A stretch of DNA of 41,958 nt from Bacteroidales bacterium (GCA_017550025.1 JAFYLU010000119.1:1-41958), one strand, 5' to 3'; positions 25,325-35,291 are shown, counted from the first letter of the stretch. Numbers and translations: made by a program. The notes: generated by a model not told the origin, from the sequence alone.

Positions 25325-26155
25325 TTAAAGCACATTCATCACTACCAGATAGATGATTCCGATCGGAATTGCAATAAGTGCGCTGTCAAATCTGTCAAGA
25401 AGACCACCGTGTCCTGGGATGATATTTCCGGAATCCTTCACTTCATAGTGGCGCTTCCACTGTGATTCGATAAGGTCGCCATATACACCTGCAAGGCAGA
25501 GCAGAGTCGACATGGCAATGCAGTGTACTATGTCGAACGTGAAAAGTCCCGAATAATGAAGGATGACGGCAATCGCAGCAGACATCAGAAGTCCGCCCCA
25601 GAATCCGATCCATGACTTTTTAGGAGAAATCGAAGGGAAAAGCTTTTTTCCATACTTCTGGCCGAGAGTAATACCGAACATATATGCTCCCACATCTGAT
25701 CCCCAGATCACTGCAAAAAAGCAAAGCAGCAGCTTTCCGTCGAACTCGCCGTTACAATTGAAAACTGCGAAATTCAGCAATGACCATGGAACCGCAATAT
25801 ACATCAGTGCGGTATAGAGGTTTGAGAACTTGTCGAAACGGCTCTTGTCCTTGACATACAAGGAGTTGATCATCAGCACAAATACCGGCACAAAGGCAAG
25901 GATGACAAGTCTTCCAGGGAAATTGAAGCCCTTGTAAAGGTAGATAAGGGAAAAAAGAGTGGCTCCCGCAAGAATCGACAGAATCTGCGAGAACCAATAA
26001 TCCTTTCCGCATGTCATCTTCAGGAACTCACGCATCATTATGACGAGAGCAAGAAGCATGACTGCTCCAAATACATATTTTGTGGTAAGGAAGGCGGCCA
26101 GCATGACCGCCACGAATCCTATACCAGAAATTGTTCTTTTTACAAAATTATTCAT
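25325..26155 (-). CDS. cdsA: Phosphatidate cytidylyltransferase
   Basis: A 276-residue integral membrane enzyme forming CDP-diacylglycerol from phosphatidate and CTP. There are about seven to eight hydrophobic segments. The C-terminal signature of CTP transferases is complete: SQWKRHYEVKDSGNIIPGHG followed by GLLDRFDS. Its ATG lies within the 3' end of ftsH, an 8-nt overlap, suggesting translational coupling. Together with psd downstream it supplies the phosphatidylserine/phosphatidylethanolamine branch; no pssA is seen in the window. Confidence 0.93.
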   Translation of the reverse strand: MNNFVKRTISGIGFVAVMLAAFLTTKYVFGAVMLLALVIMMREFLKMTCGKDYWFSQILSILAGATLFSLIYLYKGFNFPGRLVILAFVPVFVLMINSLYVKDKSRFDKFSNLYTALMYIAVPWSLLNFAVFNCNGEFDGKLLLCFFAVIWGSDVGAYMFGITLGQKYGKKLFPSISPKKSWIGFWGGLLMSAAIAVILHYSGLFTFDIVHCIAMSTLLCLAGVYGDLIESQWKRHYEVKDSGNIIPGHGGLLDRFDSALIAIPIGIIYLVVMNVL

Positions 26156-28109
26156 TTTCGGCTACCTCTTCAGGATCCTTCGGAATCTCCTCCCCCGGCT
26201 TTGCACCTGCCCTCGGGCCGAAGATTCTTTCAAGATCGTCTGCAAAGATAACTTCTTTCTCCAATAAAAGTTCAGCTAACTCACTAAAACCTGCAAAATT
26301 TTCTCTTATAATGCTTTCTGTGCGGTCATGTATCATCTGTACAAGGTCTTTGACCTCCTTGTCGATAAGTTCAGCAGTCTTTTCACTATAAGGCTTGGTA
26401 AGGTCATATCCGCGGGAGCCTGTAGAGTCATAGAACGACAATGTTCCGATCTTTTCACTCATACCGTAATATGTCACCATACCATAAGCCATCTTGGTAA
26501 GGCGCTCCAGATCGTTAAGGGCCCCGGTCGAAGGCTGGCCATTTACTATCTCTTCAGCAACGCGACCACCAAGAAGCGAACACATCTCATCCATCATCTG
26601 CTCCTTCGTCACAAGCTGGCGCTCTTCAGGAAGATACCATGCTGCTCCAAGTGCCTGTCCGCGAGGAACTATGGTAACCTTGAACAAAGGATTTGCATGA
26701 GGAAGAAGCCAGCTTACAGTGGCATGTCCTGCCTCGTGATGTGCTATTGACTTCTTCTCTTCAGGAGTGATGATCTTTGATTTTCTCTCAAGTCCACCTA
26801 CAATCCTGTCAACGGCATCAAGGAAATCCTGTCTGTCGACAGCCTGCTTGTTGTGACGTGCAGCCGTAAGTGCAGCTTCGTTACATACATTGGCGATGTC
26901 TGCACCAGAAAATCCAGGAGTATGCTTCGCCAGGAATTCAAGGTTGAAGTCCTCTGCAAGCTTGAGACCTCGGAGGTGGACGGTAAAGATTTCTTCTCTC
27001 TCCTTCAGGTCTGGAAGGTCAACATGAATCTGCCTGTCAAATCGTCCGGCACGCATGAGCGCCTTGTCAAGGATATCGGCACGGTTTGTCGCCGCAAGTA
27101 TGATGACTCCTGAATTTGAACCGAAGCCATCCATTTCAGTAAGAAGCTGATTAAGAGTGTTTTCGCGCTCATCATTGGATGAGAATCCGGCATTCTTGCC
27201 TCTTGCACGACCGACTGCATCAATCTCGTCGATGAACACGATGCATGGTGCCTTTTCCTTTGCCTGACGGAAGAGGTCTCGCACTCTTGACGCGCCAACT
27301 CCGACAAACATTTCCACGAAATCCGAACCCGAAATCGAGAAGAACGGCACATCTGCTTCACCGGCAACAGCCTTGGCAAGCAAAGTCTTACCAGTACCTG
27401 GAGGGCCTACAAGAAGGGCACCCTTCGGAATCTTTCCACCGAGAACGGTATATTTCTTCGGATTCTTCAGGAAATCAACGATTTCCATGACCTCATCCTT
27501 CGCTCCATAAAGACCGGCCACATCCTTGAATGTAACCTTCATGCTGTCTTTTTCCGCAAGCTTTCCGGTAGCTTTGCCGACACTGAACACACCTCCCGGA
27601 CCACCAGGACCACCCATGTTTTTATTCATGCCTCTGAACATGAAGATCCACATGAAGATAAGCATAAGCGGCAACAGAATCCATTGAAGTGTATCCCAGA
27701 AGCTCTTATGGTTCTCTATCACTACCTTTACCTGCTCGTCTGCAGGGATTTCGGCATTCAGTTCGCCGAACATCTCTTCTGCATTGAAACTGCCGGATAC
27801 AAGAAAGATGAAATGCGGCGACTTCTTCGGAACATTTCCTCCGAACTTGTCCGCATACTTTTCGAGCTTGTCCGGCTTAATGGTCACTCTTCCTTCAAAC
27901 TCGTTCCTGATGAAGACGACTTCCTTTATGTCGCCGGCGAGCCACTGCTGCTGAACATCAGCCCATTCCTCCTTCTGCGGATTCGCTCCGGATCCCTCCG
28001 TAAAGAACATATATCCCAATCCTATAAGGAGAACGATATATATCCATGATATATTAAACCGCAGCCTCACGGGTTTGTTTCCGCGAGGAAGATTATTGTT
28101 ATCTGCCAT
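26148..28109 (-). CDS. ftsH: ATP-dependent zinc metalloprotease FtsH
   Basis: A 653-residue membrane-anchored AAA+ protease for membrane protein quality control. Transmembrane segments lie at about 20-36 and 143-158, flanking a periplasmic domain. Walker A is GPPGTGKT (235-242), Walker B is [12 protein letters not shown], the second region of homology is [20 protein letters not shown], and the zinc site is HEAGH (458-462). The acidic C-terminal tail is rich in P, G and E. It follows rsfS by 13 nt and overlaps cdsA by 8 nt. The length is normal for Bacteroidota. Confidence 0.97.
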   Translation of the reverse strand: MADNNNLPRGNKPVRLRFNISWIYIVLLIGLGYMFFTEGSGANPQKEEWADVQQQWLAGDIKEVVFIRNEFEGRVTIKPDKLEKYADKFGGNVPKKSPHFIFLVSGSFNAEEMFGELNAEIPADEQVKVVIENHKSFWDTLQWILLPLMLIFMWIFMFRGMNKNMGGPGGPGGVFSVGKATGKLAEKDSMKVTFKDVAGLYGAKDEVMEIVDFLKNPKKYTVLGGKIPKGALLVGPPGTGKTLLAKAVAGEADVPFFSISGSDFVEMFVGVGASRVRDLFRQAKEKAPCIVFIDEIDAVGRARGKNAGFSSNDERENTLNQLLTEMDGFGSNSGVIILAATNRADILDKALMRAGRFDRQIHVDLPDLKEREEIFTVHLRGLKLAEDFNLEFLAKHTPGFSGADIANVCNEAALTAARHNKQAVDRQDFLDAVDRIVGGLERKSKIITPEEKKSIAHHEAGHATVSWLLPHANPLFKVTIVPRGQALGAAWYLPEERQLVTKEQMMDEMCSLLGGRVAEEIVNGQPSTGALNDLERLTKMAYGMVTYYGMSEKIGTLSFYDSTGSRGYDLTKPYSEKTAELIDKEVKDLVQMIHDRTESIIRENFAGFSELAELLLEKEVIFADDLERIFGPRAGAKPGEEIPKDPEEVAENE

Positions 28110-28122
28110 ATTTCAATTAAGA

Positions 28123-28470
28123 TTAGTCCTCGTAAGAAGTTCTTTCAGCATCCGCCCAAAGCTCCTCAAGACGATAGAATGCCCTGTATGGAGTCTGGAA
28201 CACATGCACGACGATATCACCGTAATCAAGAATCACCCAGAAAGCGTTCTCCTTTCCCTGAGCACGCTCTACCTTTCTTCTGCACTTCTCAATCATCCTG
28301 TCTTCGACATTGTCAGCAATGGCTACTACATTTGGAGTTGAATCAGCGCTGCAAACTATGAAGTGATCTGAAATAGCTGTTCCGATAGATGTGAGGTCGA
28401 GCGATACGACATCCTGACCTTTCTTTTCAAGCATCGCGTCCGCAATGACCTTAAGTTCTTTATTGTCCAT
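28123..28470 (-). CDS. rsfS: Ribosome silencing factor RsfS (YbeB/Iojap)
   Basis: A 115-residue protein that binds ribosomal protein L14 and blocks subunit joining under starvation. The DUF143/Oligomerisation pattern is clear: VVSLDLTSIGTAISDHFIVCSA, then FWVILDYGDIVVHVFQTPYRAFYRLEELW. The ATG at 28470 is chosen because the frame upstream is open only to a TTG and the promoter at 28507-28514 points to it. It heads the rsfS-ftsH-cdsA-psd-CNNM operon and is divergent from birA, a common arrangement in Bacteroidota. Confidence 0.92.
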   Translation of the reverse strand: MDNKELKVIADAMLEKKGQDVVSLDLTSIGTAISDHFIVCSADSTPNVVAIADNVEDRMIEKCRRKVERAQGKENAFWVILDYGDIVVHVFQTPYRAFYRLEELWADAERTSYED

Positions 28471-28485
28471 GTACTTTATAATTGT

Positions 28486-28514
28486 TACTTTTGTGAAAAT
28501 TCCGTGCAAATATA
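28486..28514. promoter_or_regulatory. Divergent promoters of birA (+) and rsfS (-)
   Basis: On + TACTTTTG (28486-28493) serves birA; on - TATATTTG (28507-28514) serves rsfS. Both fit TAnnTTTG. The two elements face each other across about 13 bp, so the transcripts would begin within each other's promoter region. Confidence 0.6.
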
Positions 28515-28529
28515 ATCAAATTCCGCACC

Positions 28530-29369
28530 ATGGCAAAGAAGCATGACATTATATGGTATGACAGGCTGGATTCTACCAATGAAGAGGCTAAAAGGCATAT
28601 TTCTGACATTGACAATTTGTCAGTCCTGTCAGCTCTGGAGCAGACAGCAGGCCGTGGACAACGCGGGAACACATGGTCAAGCAAGGCCGGAGAAAACCTT
28701 CTTTTCAGCATAGTATTGAAATACTCGAATGACGGCACAGACGCCCAGCTTCCTTCACTCGATGCGAAAAGACAGTCAGCTGTGAGCGAATTGACGGCAC
28801 TGGCACTTATTGAATTTCTGTCAAGACATCAGATAAGTGCGCAGATCAAATGGCCGAACGACATTTACTCATGTGACAGAAAGATATGCGGAGTACTAAT
28901 AGAGAACTCTCTCAACGGAAAATCTCTTTCATATAGCATAATTGGTATCGGCTTGAATGTCAATCAGAGAAACTTTGATGTTAACCTACCTAATCCGGGC
29001 TCGATGGCATTGTCATCCGGCCCTGGAAGCACATATGACATAAAGGAATGCCTCGAAGAGTTCATGAGCATATTCACTGACATGCTGCCAGACATATTCA
29101 CAGACGAAGGCAGGAAATACATCCGTGAGAGATATCTGAAAAATCTTTGGAGGAAAGACAGGACAGCGCAGTTCATTGACTACACTTCCCTGCCGTCGGG
29201 TCACCTTGACGGTCCTTCCAACATAAAAAAAGATATGTCTCCTGATTCCGGAAGAAGATTCACCGGAATCATAAGAGACATATCATTATCTGGTAATATT
29301 CTTATCGAAGATCACGAAAGCCGTGAGATCCGCGAATTCGGATTCAAGGAGATAGGATATATTCTATAG
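28530..29369 (+). CDS. birA: Biotin-[acetyl-CoA-carboxylase] ligase
   Basis: A 279-residue monofunctional (no DNA-binding domain) biotin protein ligase attaching biotin to carrier proteins. GRGQRGNTW at 41-49 is the biotinyl-AMP binding loop; the KWPNDI motif and GIGLNVNQ follow in the right order. The C-terminal small domain is longer than usual, with a polar stretch (PSGHLDGPSNIKKDMSPDSG) before FTGIIRDIS. It ends 2 nt from the convergent rpe gene, with no separate terminator seen. It is divergent from rsfS. Confidence 0.93.
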   Translation: MAKKHDIIWYDRLDSTNEEAKRHISDIDNLSVLSALEQTAGRGQRGNTWSSKAGENLLFSIVLKYSNDGTDAQLPSLDAKRQSAVSELTALALIEFLSRHQISAQIKWPNDIYSCDRKICGVLIENSLNGKSLSYSIIGIGLNVNQRNFDVNLPNPGSMALSSGPGSTYDIKECLEEFMSIFTDMLPDIFTDEGRKYIRERYLKNLWRKDRTAQFIDYTSLPSGHLDGPSNIKKDMSPDSGRRFTGIIRDISLSGNILIEDHESREIREFGFKEIGYIL

Positions 29370-29371
29370 TA

Positions 29372-30013
29372 TCAGATGCGCATGGCAGATATGACTTCTG
29401 CCGGGTCAGCTGCCTTGAATACAGCACTGCCGGCAACGAGGATATCCGCTCCATTCTCTACAAGCTTCGCAGCATTCACAGCAGACACTCCGCCGTCAAC
29501 CTGAATCAGACAGTCCACGCCCTGCCTTCTGACTTCATCTTTCACTGCAGCAAGTCTGTCATAAGTCGCCTCAATGAATTTCTGTCCGCCGAATCCTGCA
29601 AATACGGACATCAACACGATATAATCACACTGGTCAAGATACGGAAACAGTCTTGATACCGGTATATCGGGATTGATTGCCAGTCCAGGCTTCATTCCTG
29701 CTGCACGGATCTGTGCAAGTACCTGACCTGCATTTTCAACGGCATTGAGATGAAAGCTCAACATATCGACTCCAACCTTTGCAAACCTGTCGACATATTT
29801 TTCAGGATGCACGATCATCAGATGAGCGTCAAGAGGCTTCTCTGCCTGCTTGGCTATGGCCTCTACGATAGGAAAGCCATAAGAAATGTTCGGAACAAAG
29901 GTTCCGTCCATGATGTCAAGATGGAAAATGTCTGCATACCGGTTTACAAGTTCCACATCTTTTTCAAGATGGAGGAAATCTGCGGCCAGCATTGAAGGGG
30001 CGATCTGTACCAT
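29372..30013 (-). CDS. rpe: Ribulose-phosphate 3-epimerase
   Basis: A 213-residue TIM-barrel enzyme of the pentose-phosphate pathway interconverting ribulose 5-phosphate and xylulose 5-phosphate. Signatures include APSMLAADFLHLEKDV, FHLDIMDGTFVPNISYG with the catalytic Asp, DAHLMIVHPEKYV, VFAGFGGQKFI and VDGGVSAVNAAKLVENGAD. All expected metal ligands (two His, two Asp) seem present. It starts 5 nt after the stop of pepD, so the two form an operon without an obvious metabolic link. Confidence 0.95.
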   Translation of the reverse strand: MVQIAPSMLAADFLHLEKDVELVNRYADIFHLDIMDGTFVPNISYGFPIVEAIAKQAEKPLDAHLMIVHPEKYVDRFAKVGVDMLSFHLNAVENAGQVLAQIRAAGMKPGLAINPDIPVSRLFPYLDQCDYIVLMSVFAGFGGQKFIEATYDRLAAVKDEVRRQGVDCLIQVDGGVSAVNAAKLVENGADILVAGSAVFKAADPAEVISAMRI

Positions 30014-30018
30014 TTTAT

Positions 30019-31449
30019 TTATCTGTAATTAGTTACAACATCTGTAAGGAGAGCCACGAACTTGTCGAGTGATGCAAGGTCAAGGCGCTCGCCAGGGGCA
30101 TGTACTCCACGAAGTGTCGGGCCGAACGACACCATGTCAAGACCAGGGAATTTCTCTGTGAAAAGTCCGCATTCAAGTCCCGCATGGATAGCCTTCACCT
30201 TCGGGTCGGTTCCAAAGAGTTTTCTGTATGAAGCAACGCATGCATCCCTGACAGGTGATTCTGCTGCTGGAGCCCATCCCGGATATTCACCCTCATGTCT
30301 GACAGTAGCTCCTGCAAGAACGAAGCATGCCTCCATCTTCGCAGCGGCAGCACGGCGTGCCGCAGTGACACAGCTTCTCTGGCTCGATCCGATGCGGATG
30401 ACTCCCGGCTCTGTCATCTTTACAGATGCAAGGTTTGTCGAAGTCTCCACAAAATTCTCAATTTCCTGACTCATGCCAAGAACTCCATGTGGCGATGCAC
30501 AAAGGGCTGTGACAAGATTCCATGCAGTCATTTCATCGATAGCGACATCTGAACCCTCTGCTTCGCAATATCCGACCTTGAGTTCCTTCTCGATATTGCC
30601 ATATTCTTCAGCTACAGATTCAGCGAAATCCTCCATTCTCTCATTAATGATGTCAAGGGTGTCAGGCTCCGCAGCAATTACAGCCTTGGCTTCACGTGCA
30701 ATAGCGTTTCTCTTGTTGCCGCCACCTATGGTAACAAGCTGCCAGTCAAGGTCCAGGATGCTGTAGAGGAATCTTCCAAGGAGCTGAACAGAATTGGCGC
30801 GTCCCTTGTTTATGTCATCGCCGCTATGGCCTCCCATCGCGTCCTTCACGAAAATCTCTTCGAATTCGAAACCTTCGCAGACTGGTTCATCCTTATAATG
30901 GAATTCTGCAGTTGTGTCAAGGCCACCTGCACATCCGACAAAGATTTCACCTTCATCTTCAGAATCAAGATTCAGAAGGACTTTTCCAGTAAAGAATCCA
31001 GGCTCAAGGGCCATCGCTCCATCAAGGCCGGTTTCCTCGGATGTCGTGAAAAGACATTCGATCTTTCCACACGGAATATCACTCACAAGAAGTGCCATCT
31101 GTGCCGCAACTCCGATTCCACAGTCAGCACCGAGAGTTGTGTCAGGAGCAATCATCCATCCGTCCTTGATTATATATTTTATCGGATCCTTGGCAAAATC
31201 ATGTTCGACTCCCTCATTCTTCTCGCATACCATGTCAGAGTGGCTCTGGAGAACTATGACAGGGACATCTTCATATCCGGGAGCCGCCTCCTTCGTGATC
31301 AGCACATTGCCAGCCTTGTCAGTCTTGCACTCGAGGTTATTCTTTGCTGCGAAATCCTGCAGATAAGCTATTATATGTTCTTCATGTCCGGATTCTCTCG
31401 GGATCATGGTTATTTCCTTGAAATAGGAAAGTACTGATTCAGAATTCAT
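30019..31449 (-). CDS. pepD: Aminoacyl-histidine dipeptidase (M20 family)
   Basis: A 476-residue cytoplasmic metallodipeptidase. Zinc-site and family motifs are VIVLQSHSDMVCEKN, TTLGADCGIGVAAQMAL and CLFTTSEETGLDGAM, with the later MGGHSGDDINKGRANS and HAGLECGLFTEKFPG. Length and order match PepD/PepD-type Xaa-His dipeptidases. A minus-strand TATATTTG (31470-31477) lies just upstream of the ATG. It is followed at 5 nt by rpe. Confidence 0.92.
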   Translation of the reverse strand: MNSESVLSYFKEITMIPRESGHEEHIIAYLQDFAAKNNLECKTDKAGNVLITKEAAPGYEDVPVIVLQSHSDMVCEKNEGVEHDFAKDPIKYIIKDGWMIAPDTTLGADCGIGVAAQMALLVSDIPCGKIECLFTTSEETGLDGAMALEPGFFTGKVLLNLDSEDEGEIFVGCAGGLDTTAEFHYKDEPVCEGFEFEEIFVKDAMGGHSGDDINKGRANSVQLLGRFLYSILDLDWQLVTIGGGNKRNAIAREAKAVIAAEPDTLDIINERMEDFAESVAEEYGNIEKELKVGYCEAEGSDVAIDEMTAWNLVTALCASPHGVLGMSQEIENFVETSTNLASVKMTEPGVIRIGSSQRSCVTAARRAAAAKMEACFVLAGATVRHEGEYPGWAPAAESPVRDACVASYRKLFGTDPKVKAIHAGLECGLFTEKFPGLDMVSFGPTLRGVHAPGERLDLASLDKFVALLTDVVTNYR

Positions 31450-31469
31450 ATCGTAAAACTATATTTTTA

Positions 31470-31477
31470 CAAATATA
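31470..31477 (-). promoter_or_regulatory. -7 promoter element of pepD-rpe
   Basis: The minus strand reads TATATTTG (TAnnTTTG), 20 nt before the ATG at 31449. It directly follows the dnaA terminator, so the operons are separated. Confidence 0.6.
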
Positions 31478-31489
31478 GCATTTATAATG

Positions 31490-31514
31490 AAAAAATCCAC
31501 CCGAAACGGGTGGA
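31490..31514 (-). terminator. Intrinsic terminator of dnaA
   Basis: TCCACCCG (31496-31503) and CGGGTGGA (31507-31514) form an 8-bp stem with an AAA/TTT loop. On the minus strand it is followed by a run of six T (31490-31495). It begins 6 nt after the dnaA stop codon. Confidence 0.8.
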
Positions 31515-31519
31515 CTTGT

Positions 31520-32941
31520 CTATCTTTTGACAGGAACGAGAAGTTTCTCTATATCTGTCACATATTGCTTGAATGTCTTGTCTGTTGCCATCAGGTCCGC
31601 AACAGTAGTACATGCGTGAAGAACCGTTGCATGATCCTTGCCTCCGATTTCAGCTCCGATTGTCGAGAGAGAACAATTGATAAGGCTGCGTGACATATAC
31701 ATCGCAATCTGTCTTGCCTGTACAATCTGGCGTTTGCGGGTCTTTGAAAGCAATGTGTCGCGAGTGATATTGAAATATTCACATACCACTTTCTGCACCT
31801 TGTCGATTGAAAGGTCATTCTGCTGCTCGCCTACTATCTTTTCCGTAATCTTCTCCGCGAGTTCCACAGTCACTTCCTTGTGAGCAAGCGTCGCATTTGC
31901 TATCAGGGAGATAAGAGCTCCTTCGAGTTCACGGAAATTTGACTTGATCCTTGATGCAAGGAAATGAAGTACATCCTCATTCAGCTTCACTCCCTCACGG
32001 AAAGCCCTTGCCTTGAGCATTTCAAGTCTTGTAGCGAAATCCGGCTTCTGAAGCTCGACGGAAAGTCCCCATTTGAGCCTTGAAAGCAACCTTTCCTCGA
32101 AGTTCTCAAGTTCTACAGGAGGTCTGTCGGAAGTAAAGATAAGCTGCTTTCCTGACTGGTGAAGATGATTGAATATGTTGAAAAACGCATTCTGCGTACT
32201 CTGACCCATGAGATCCTGGATATCATCCATGATCAGGACATCCATCTTCATATAGAATGCGAGGAAGTCAGTAAGCTTGTTCCTTACATTGACCGCATCC
32301 ATATACTGTGTCTTGAACCTGTTTGCAGGAACATAGAGGACCACAAGGTCAGGATATTTCTTCTTGATTGCAATACCGATGGCCTGCGCAATATGAGTCT
32401 TTCCAAGTCCCGGACCTCCGAAAAGGAAGAGAGGGTTGAAGGCGGTCTTACCTGGTGCCAACGAAATGCTCTCACCTGCAGTGTATCCCATCTTGTTACA
32501 TTCACCGACGATAAGGTTCTCGAAACAATATACAGGATTAAGCTGCGGATTGACCTGGACACGCTGCATTCCAGGGAAGACAAAAGGTCCCGGATTGCCA
32601 CCTCTTGAGAATGTCTCGACAGAGATTGTCTTGTTGACCGGAGGGTTTCCATGGGCTGCTGGATATACAAGAGACTGCTCCTTGCGGACCGGTGTGACTA
32701 CATATACAAGCTTGGCGGCCACGCCGAGCTCTTTCTTGAGAGACGCCTTGAGAATATCGAGATATGCTCCCTCGACATATTCACGGAAGAATTCAGAAGG
32801 AACCTCGACTGTGAGAGTAGACTCAACGAGAGAAACAGGCTTGATCGGCCTGAACCACAAGTTGAACTGCTTCGGGTCAATGTTCTGCTGAATGAAATTC
32901 AGACAGTTGTTCCATACTGATATGTGTCTTTCCTGCGTCAT
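31520..32941 (-). CDS. dnaA: Chromosomal replication initiator protein DnaA
   Basis: A 473-residue AAA+ replication initiator. The N-terminal domain (VWNNCLNFIQQNIDPKQFNLWF) is followed by a proline/glycine-rich linker (about 90-135). The ATPase has Walker A GGPGLGKT (175-182), Walker B VLIMDDIQDL and sensor region VSVELQKPDFATRLEML. The C-terminal DnaA-box-binding domain has the signature GGKDHATVLHA. It is a single-gene unit with its own terminator. Upstream is an AT-rich region in which I see no cluster of DnaA boxes. Confidence 0.96.
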   Translation of the reverse strand: MTQERHISVWNNCLNFIQQNIDPKQFNLWFRPIKPVSLVESTLTVEVPSEFFREYVEGAYLDILKASLKKELGVAAKLVYVVTPVRKEQSLVYPAAHGNPPVNKTISVETFSRGGNPGPFVFPGMQRVQVNPQLNPVYCFENLIVGECNKMGYTAGESISLAPGKTAFNPLFLFGGPGLGKTHIAQAIGIAIKKKYPDLVVLYVPANRFKTQYMDAVNVRNKLTDFLAFYMKMDVLIMDDIQDLMGQSTQNAFFNIFNHLHQSGKQLIFTSDRPPVELENFEERLLSRLKWGLSVELQKPDFATRLEMLKARAFREGVKLNEDVLHFLASRIKSNFRELEGALISLIANATLAHKEVTVELAEKITEKIVGEQQNDLSIDKVQKVVCEYFNITRDTLLSKTRKRQIVQARQIAMYMSRSLINCSLSTIGAEIGGKDHATVLHACTTVADLMATDKTFKQYVTDIEKLLVPVKR

Positions 32942-33215
32942 TTAATATATGCTGTGCGTGTTTTAGGATTCTCGTGTTGAATTGCACTGCAAAGATGAGG
33001 AAAAAAAAATTATAAAAAACAAAAAAATCTATTGCATATTAATTTTATTTTACATCCTCAAAAGAGCGATTTTGCCGGATTATACTATTTTGCAATCTAT
33101 TGACACACAAATACTTATGAGTTTATAAAATACATAACCGCCTAAAAGTTAGGCGGTTTGCAATTTATATTTATTCTAAATAGGCGAATCTGTGCTAAAC
33201 ATCTGACAGAGTGGG
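32942..33215. other. AT-rich region upstream of dnaA
   Basis: It contains A/T tracts at 33000-33060. A near-consensus minus-strand -7 element (CATCTTTG, 32990-32997, one mismatch from TAnnTTTG) could drive dnaA. No DnaA-box cluster or obvious iterons are seen, so I do not call an origin here. Confidence 0.4.
33136..33158 (-). terminator. Hairpin after the mlaD-like gene
   Basis: AACCGCCTAA (33136-33145) pairs perfectly with TTAGGCGGTT (33149-33158), with a 3-nt loop. It lies about 60 nt past the stop at 33216 and is T-rich afterwards in the minus direction only weakly, so it is a probable terminator of the amidase-mlaD operon. Confidence 0.6.
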
Positions 33216-34136
33216 CTAGAAGACCGATATCTTGATATATTTCTTCGGATTTTCCTGTATTTTACGCACCAGAGAATCAACATCGGCAAGGAGGGTATCG
33301 ACAGAATCGTATACAGATTTATCAACAAGAAGTTTACCGATCGTCCCGTCCGGATCATTAATGCTTTCAAGAAGGGCGTTGAACGACGCGACCAGACCCT
33401 CGATGTCAGATTTCGAAACAGCATCCGCAATTGATGATACCCCGGTCATTGTGGTATCCACCTTATCCGCAATGCTCGAGAACTTCGCTGAAAGTGATGC
33501 AAGATTATCCACAAACAGTGAAATCTCCGACGACTTTCCGCCGATCATCCCGGCCAAGGCATTGACATTCTCCATGGTCGACTCCAGATGAGCAAGAGTC
33601 TTCGCAACAGAGGCCTGATTTTCATGAGCGAGAAGCCTGTTTACACCGGATACGGTCACAGACAGACTGTCTATGGCAGATGTGACCTTTGTGACTAATG
33701 GGGTGATGCTTCCGGCAAGCTCATCTATAAGTCCTCCCTCGGAGGCAGGCTGCAGGAACGAACCGTCAGCCGCCATATTCACAGAGTCTCCGAGGTCTAT
33801 CCTGACACCCTTTCCACCCATTATGTCTACTGCGTATATGGTCATCTTCGAATCTTCCGGCACGCGGAATTCCTTCAACACTGAACAAACTACCTTGAAA
33901 TCTCCTGACTCTGCATCATAGGCCACTTCTGTAACCTTGCCTGCCTTGTATCCTTTGATATAGACAGGAGCAGAAGCAACAAGTCCTTCCGCGTTTTCAT
34001 ATCTTGAAATGTATTCCATCTCTCTGTTGAAGATATCCTCACCACGGAGATAGTTAATCAGGAAGAAAGAGACAGTCAGAACGATGACTACAAAAAGACC
34101 GATCTTGAATTCTTTGCCGTATTTCATATGTATCAT
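33216..34136 (-). CDS. MCE/MlaD-family protein
   Basis: A 306-residue protein with one N-terminal transmembrane segment (IGLFVVIVLTVSFFLINYL) and a periplasmic MCE domain (EGLVASAPVYIKGYKAGKV, MGGKGVRIDLG). A long helical C-terminus follows (about 140-290), probably forming a coiled tube. MCE proteins shuttle lipids between inner and outer membranes. The start uses an ATGA overlap with the amidase TGA; MKYGKE three codons later is an alternative. No mlaE/mlaF partners are adjacent, so they would have to be elsewhere. Confidence 0.85.
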   Translation of the reverse strand: MIHMKYGKEFKIGLFVVIVLTVSFFLINYLRGEDIFNREMEYISRYENAEGLVASAPVYIKGYKAGKVTEVAYDAESGDFKVVCSVLKEFRVPEDSKMTIYAVDIMGGKGVRIDLGDSVNMAADGSFLQPASEGGLIDELAGSITPLVTKVTSAIDSLSVTVSGVNRLLAHENQASVAKTLAHLESTMENVNALAGMIGGKSSEISLFVDNLASLSAKFSSIADKVDTTMTGVSSIADAVSKSDIEGLVASFNALLESINDPDGTIGKLLVDKSVYDSVDTLLADVDSLVRKIQENPKKYIKISVF

Positions 34137-35254
34137 TTTACTCTTGTTACTGAATTACCGTCAACCTTTACCAGGAATGCCTCGGGAAAAGCCTTGCGTA
34201 CAGACTGAAGCTTTAAAGAGGCATCAGCCTGCGAACCATACCTGCCTACTATATATTTATATATATTCGAGTCCGCGGCCTTTACCGCATGAGGTTTCTG
34301 TCCCTTGAATGCGGGATCTGATTCGGAGAGCAACCTGGCAAGTCCCATTATCTGTATTCCATAATATATGTCCTGACTTATGGCTGCGGTCTCCTTCGCC
34401 GCAGTCATGCCGGCACCCACGCTTGCATCATATTTCTGCTTATAGTTGCTGAATGCATTGAAAAGAGACTGCGCGATCTTCTCCTGTCCCTGTGCCGAAC
34501 TCAATACCGCATAATCGTCAGGATTTGATATGAATCCTATCTCAAGAAGGGCAGAAGGCATATTTGTGGCCCAGAGAAGATAGAATACATCCTGATGAAT
34601 GCCCGTATAATTGCTCTCCCTGTAAGGTGTCTTGTGGATATAGGCATCGTACTCGGCAGCAAAAAGCAGGCTGTTGTTATAATTGGCCTGCCACATAAGG
34701 CTGTGACCGATGACCGATTCTGGCGAATCCGGATCAAAATCCTGATATTTGGTCTGATAGTCCTCCTCAAGAAGCATTACGGAATTCTCTCGTTGGGCAA
34801 CCGACTTGCTCTTGGCAAAATAATCGCTGCTGTTCTTGGGGTTGTTCGACTTCGGGCCAAGGATATGTGCCGAAGCTCCGAATGCTCTCGCATTATCATT
34901 GGAATTGCAATGGATCGAAACAAAAAGGTCGGCATGGTTTCTCTTTGCTATGGCAGCCCTCTCCTTGAGTTCTACGAAGACATCCGTGCTCCTTGTATAT
35001 ACAACCTTCACATCAGGATATGCCGCCTTGATCTTGTCGCCGAAAAGTGTGGAGATCTTAAGTACAATATGCTTTTCTGCTGTCGCTTTGGTCTTTCCCG
35101 GCGCCCCCGGATCCTTTCCGCCATGACCAGGATCGATTACAATAGTCTTCAGTCCCAGATCCTTATGCGTTGTCTGCGCAGAAATAGGGGAAGCAAGGCA
35201 TAGGATAAGGAATGCCGTGATTATAATACTGAAAATATTAAGTTTAGAAGACAT
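34133..35254 (-). CDS. N-acetylmuramoyl-L-alanine amidase with C-terminal SPOR-like region
   Basis: A 373-residue exported peptidoglycan hydrolase that splits septal peptidoglycan stems. A signal peptide (SIIITAFLILCLASPISAQ) is followed by an Amidase_3 domain: VIDPGHGGKDPGAPG with zinc-ligand H44, the later Glu, SIHCNSND with another zinc His, and LLEIGFISNPDD with catalytic Glu. The C-terminus (about 300-373: YYGIQIMGLARLLSE ... YKYIVGRYGSQADASLKLQS) resembles SPOR, which would target it to denuded septal glycan. It is the first gene of an operon with the MlaD-like gene, overlapping by 4 nt, and is divergent from lptD. Confidence 0.88.
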   Translation of the reverse strand: MSSKLNIFSIIITAFLILCLASPISAQTTHKDLGLKTIVIDPGHGGKDPGAPGKTKATAEKHIVLKISTLFGDKIKAAYPDVKVVYTRSTDVFVELKERAAIAKRNHADLFVSIHCNSNDNARAFGASAHILGPKSNNPKNSSDYFAKSKSVAQRENSVMLLEEDYQTKYQDFDPDSPESVIGHSLMWQANYNNSLLFAAEYDAYIHKTPYRESNYTGIHQDVFYLLWATNMPSALLEIGFISNPDDYAVLSSAQGQEKIAQSLFNAFSNYKQKYDASVGAGMTAAKETAAISQDIYYGIQIMGLARLLSESDPAFKGQKPHAVKAADSNIYKYIVGRYGSQADASLKLQSVRKAFPEAFLVKVDGNSVTRVK

Positions 35255-35291
35255 ATTGACATCTCAATTTGGTTATAATTGAAAATAGTTT

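Noticed and set aside
33505-33513. A consensus DnaA box (TTATCCACA) inside the mlaD-like gene, near dnaA
   Set aside because: It is single and sits in coding sequence. No cluster of boxes is seen in the dnaA upstream region, so an origin cannot be claimed.
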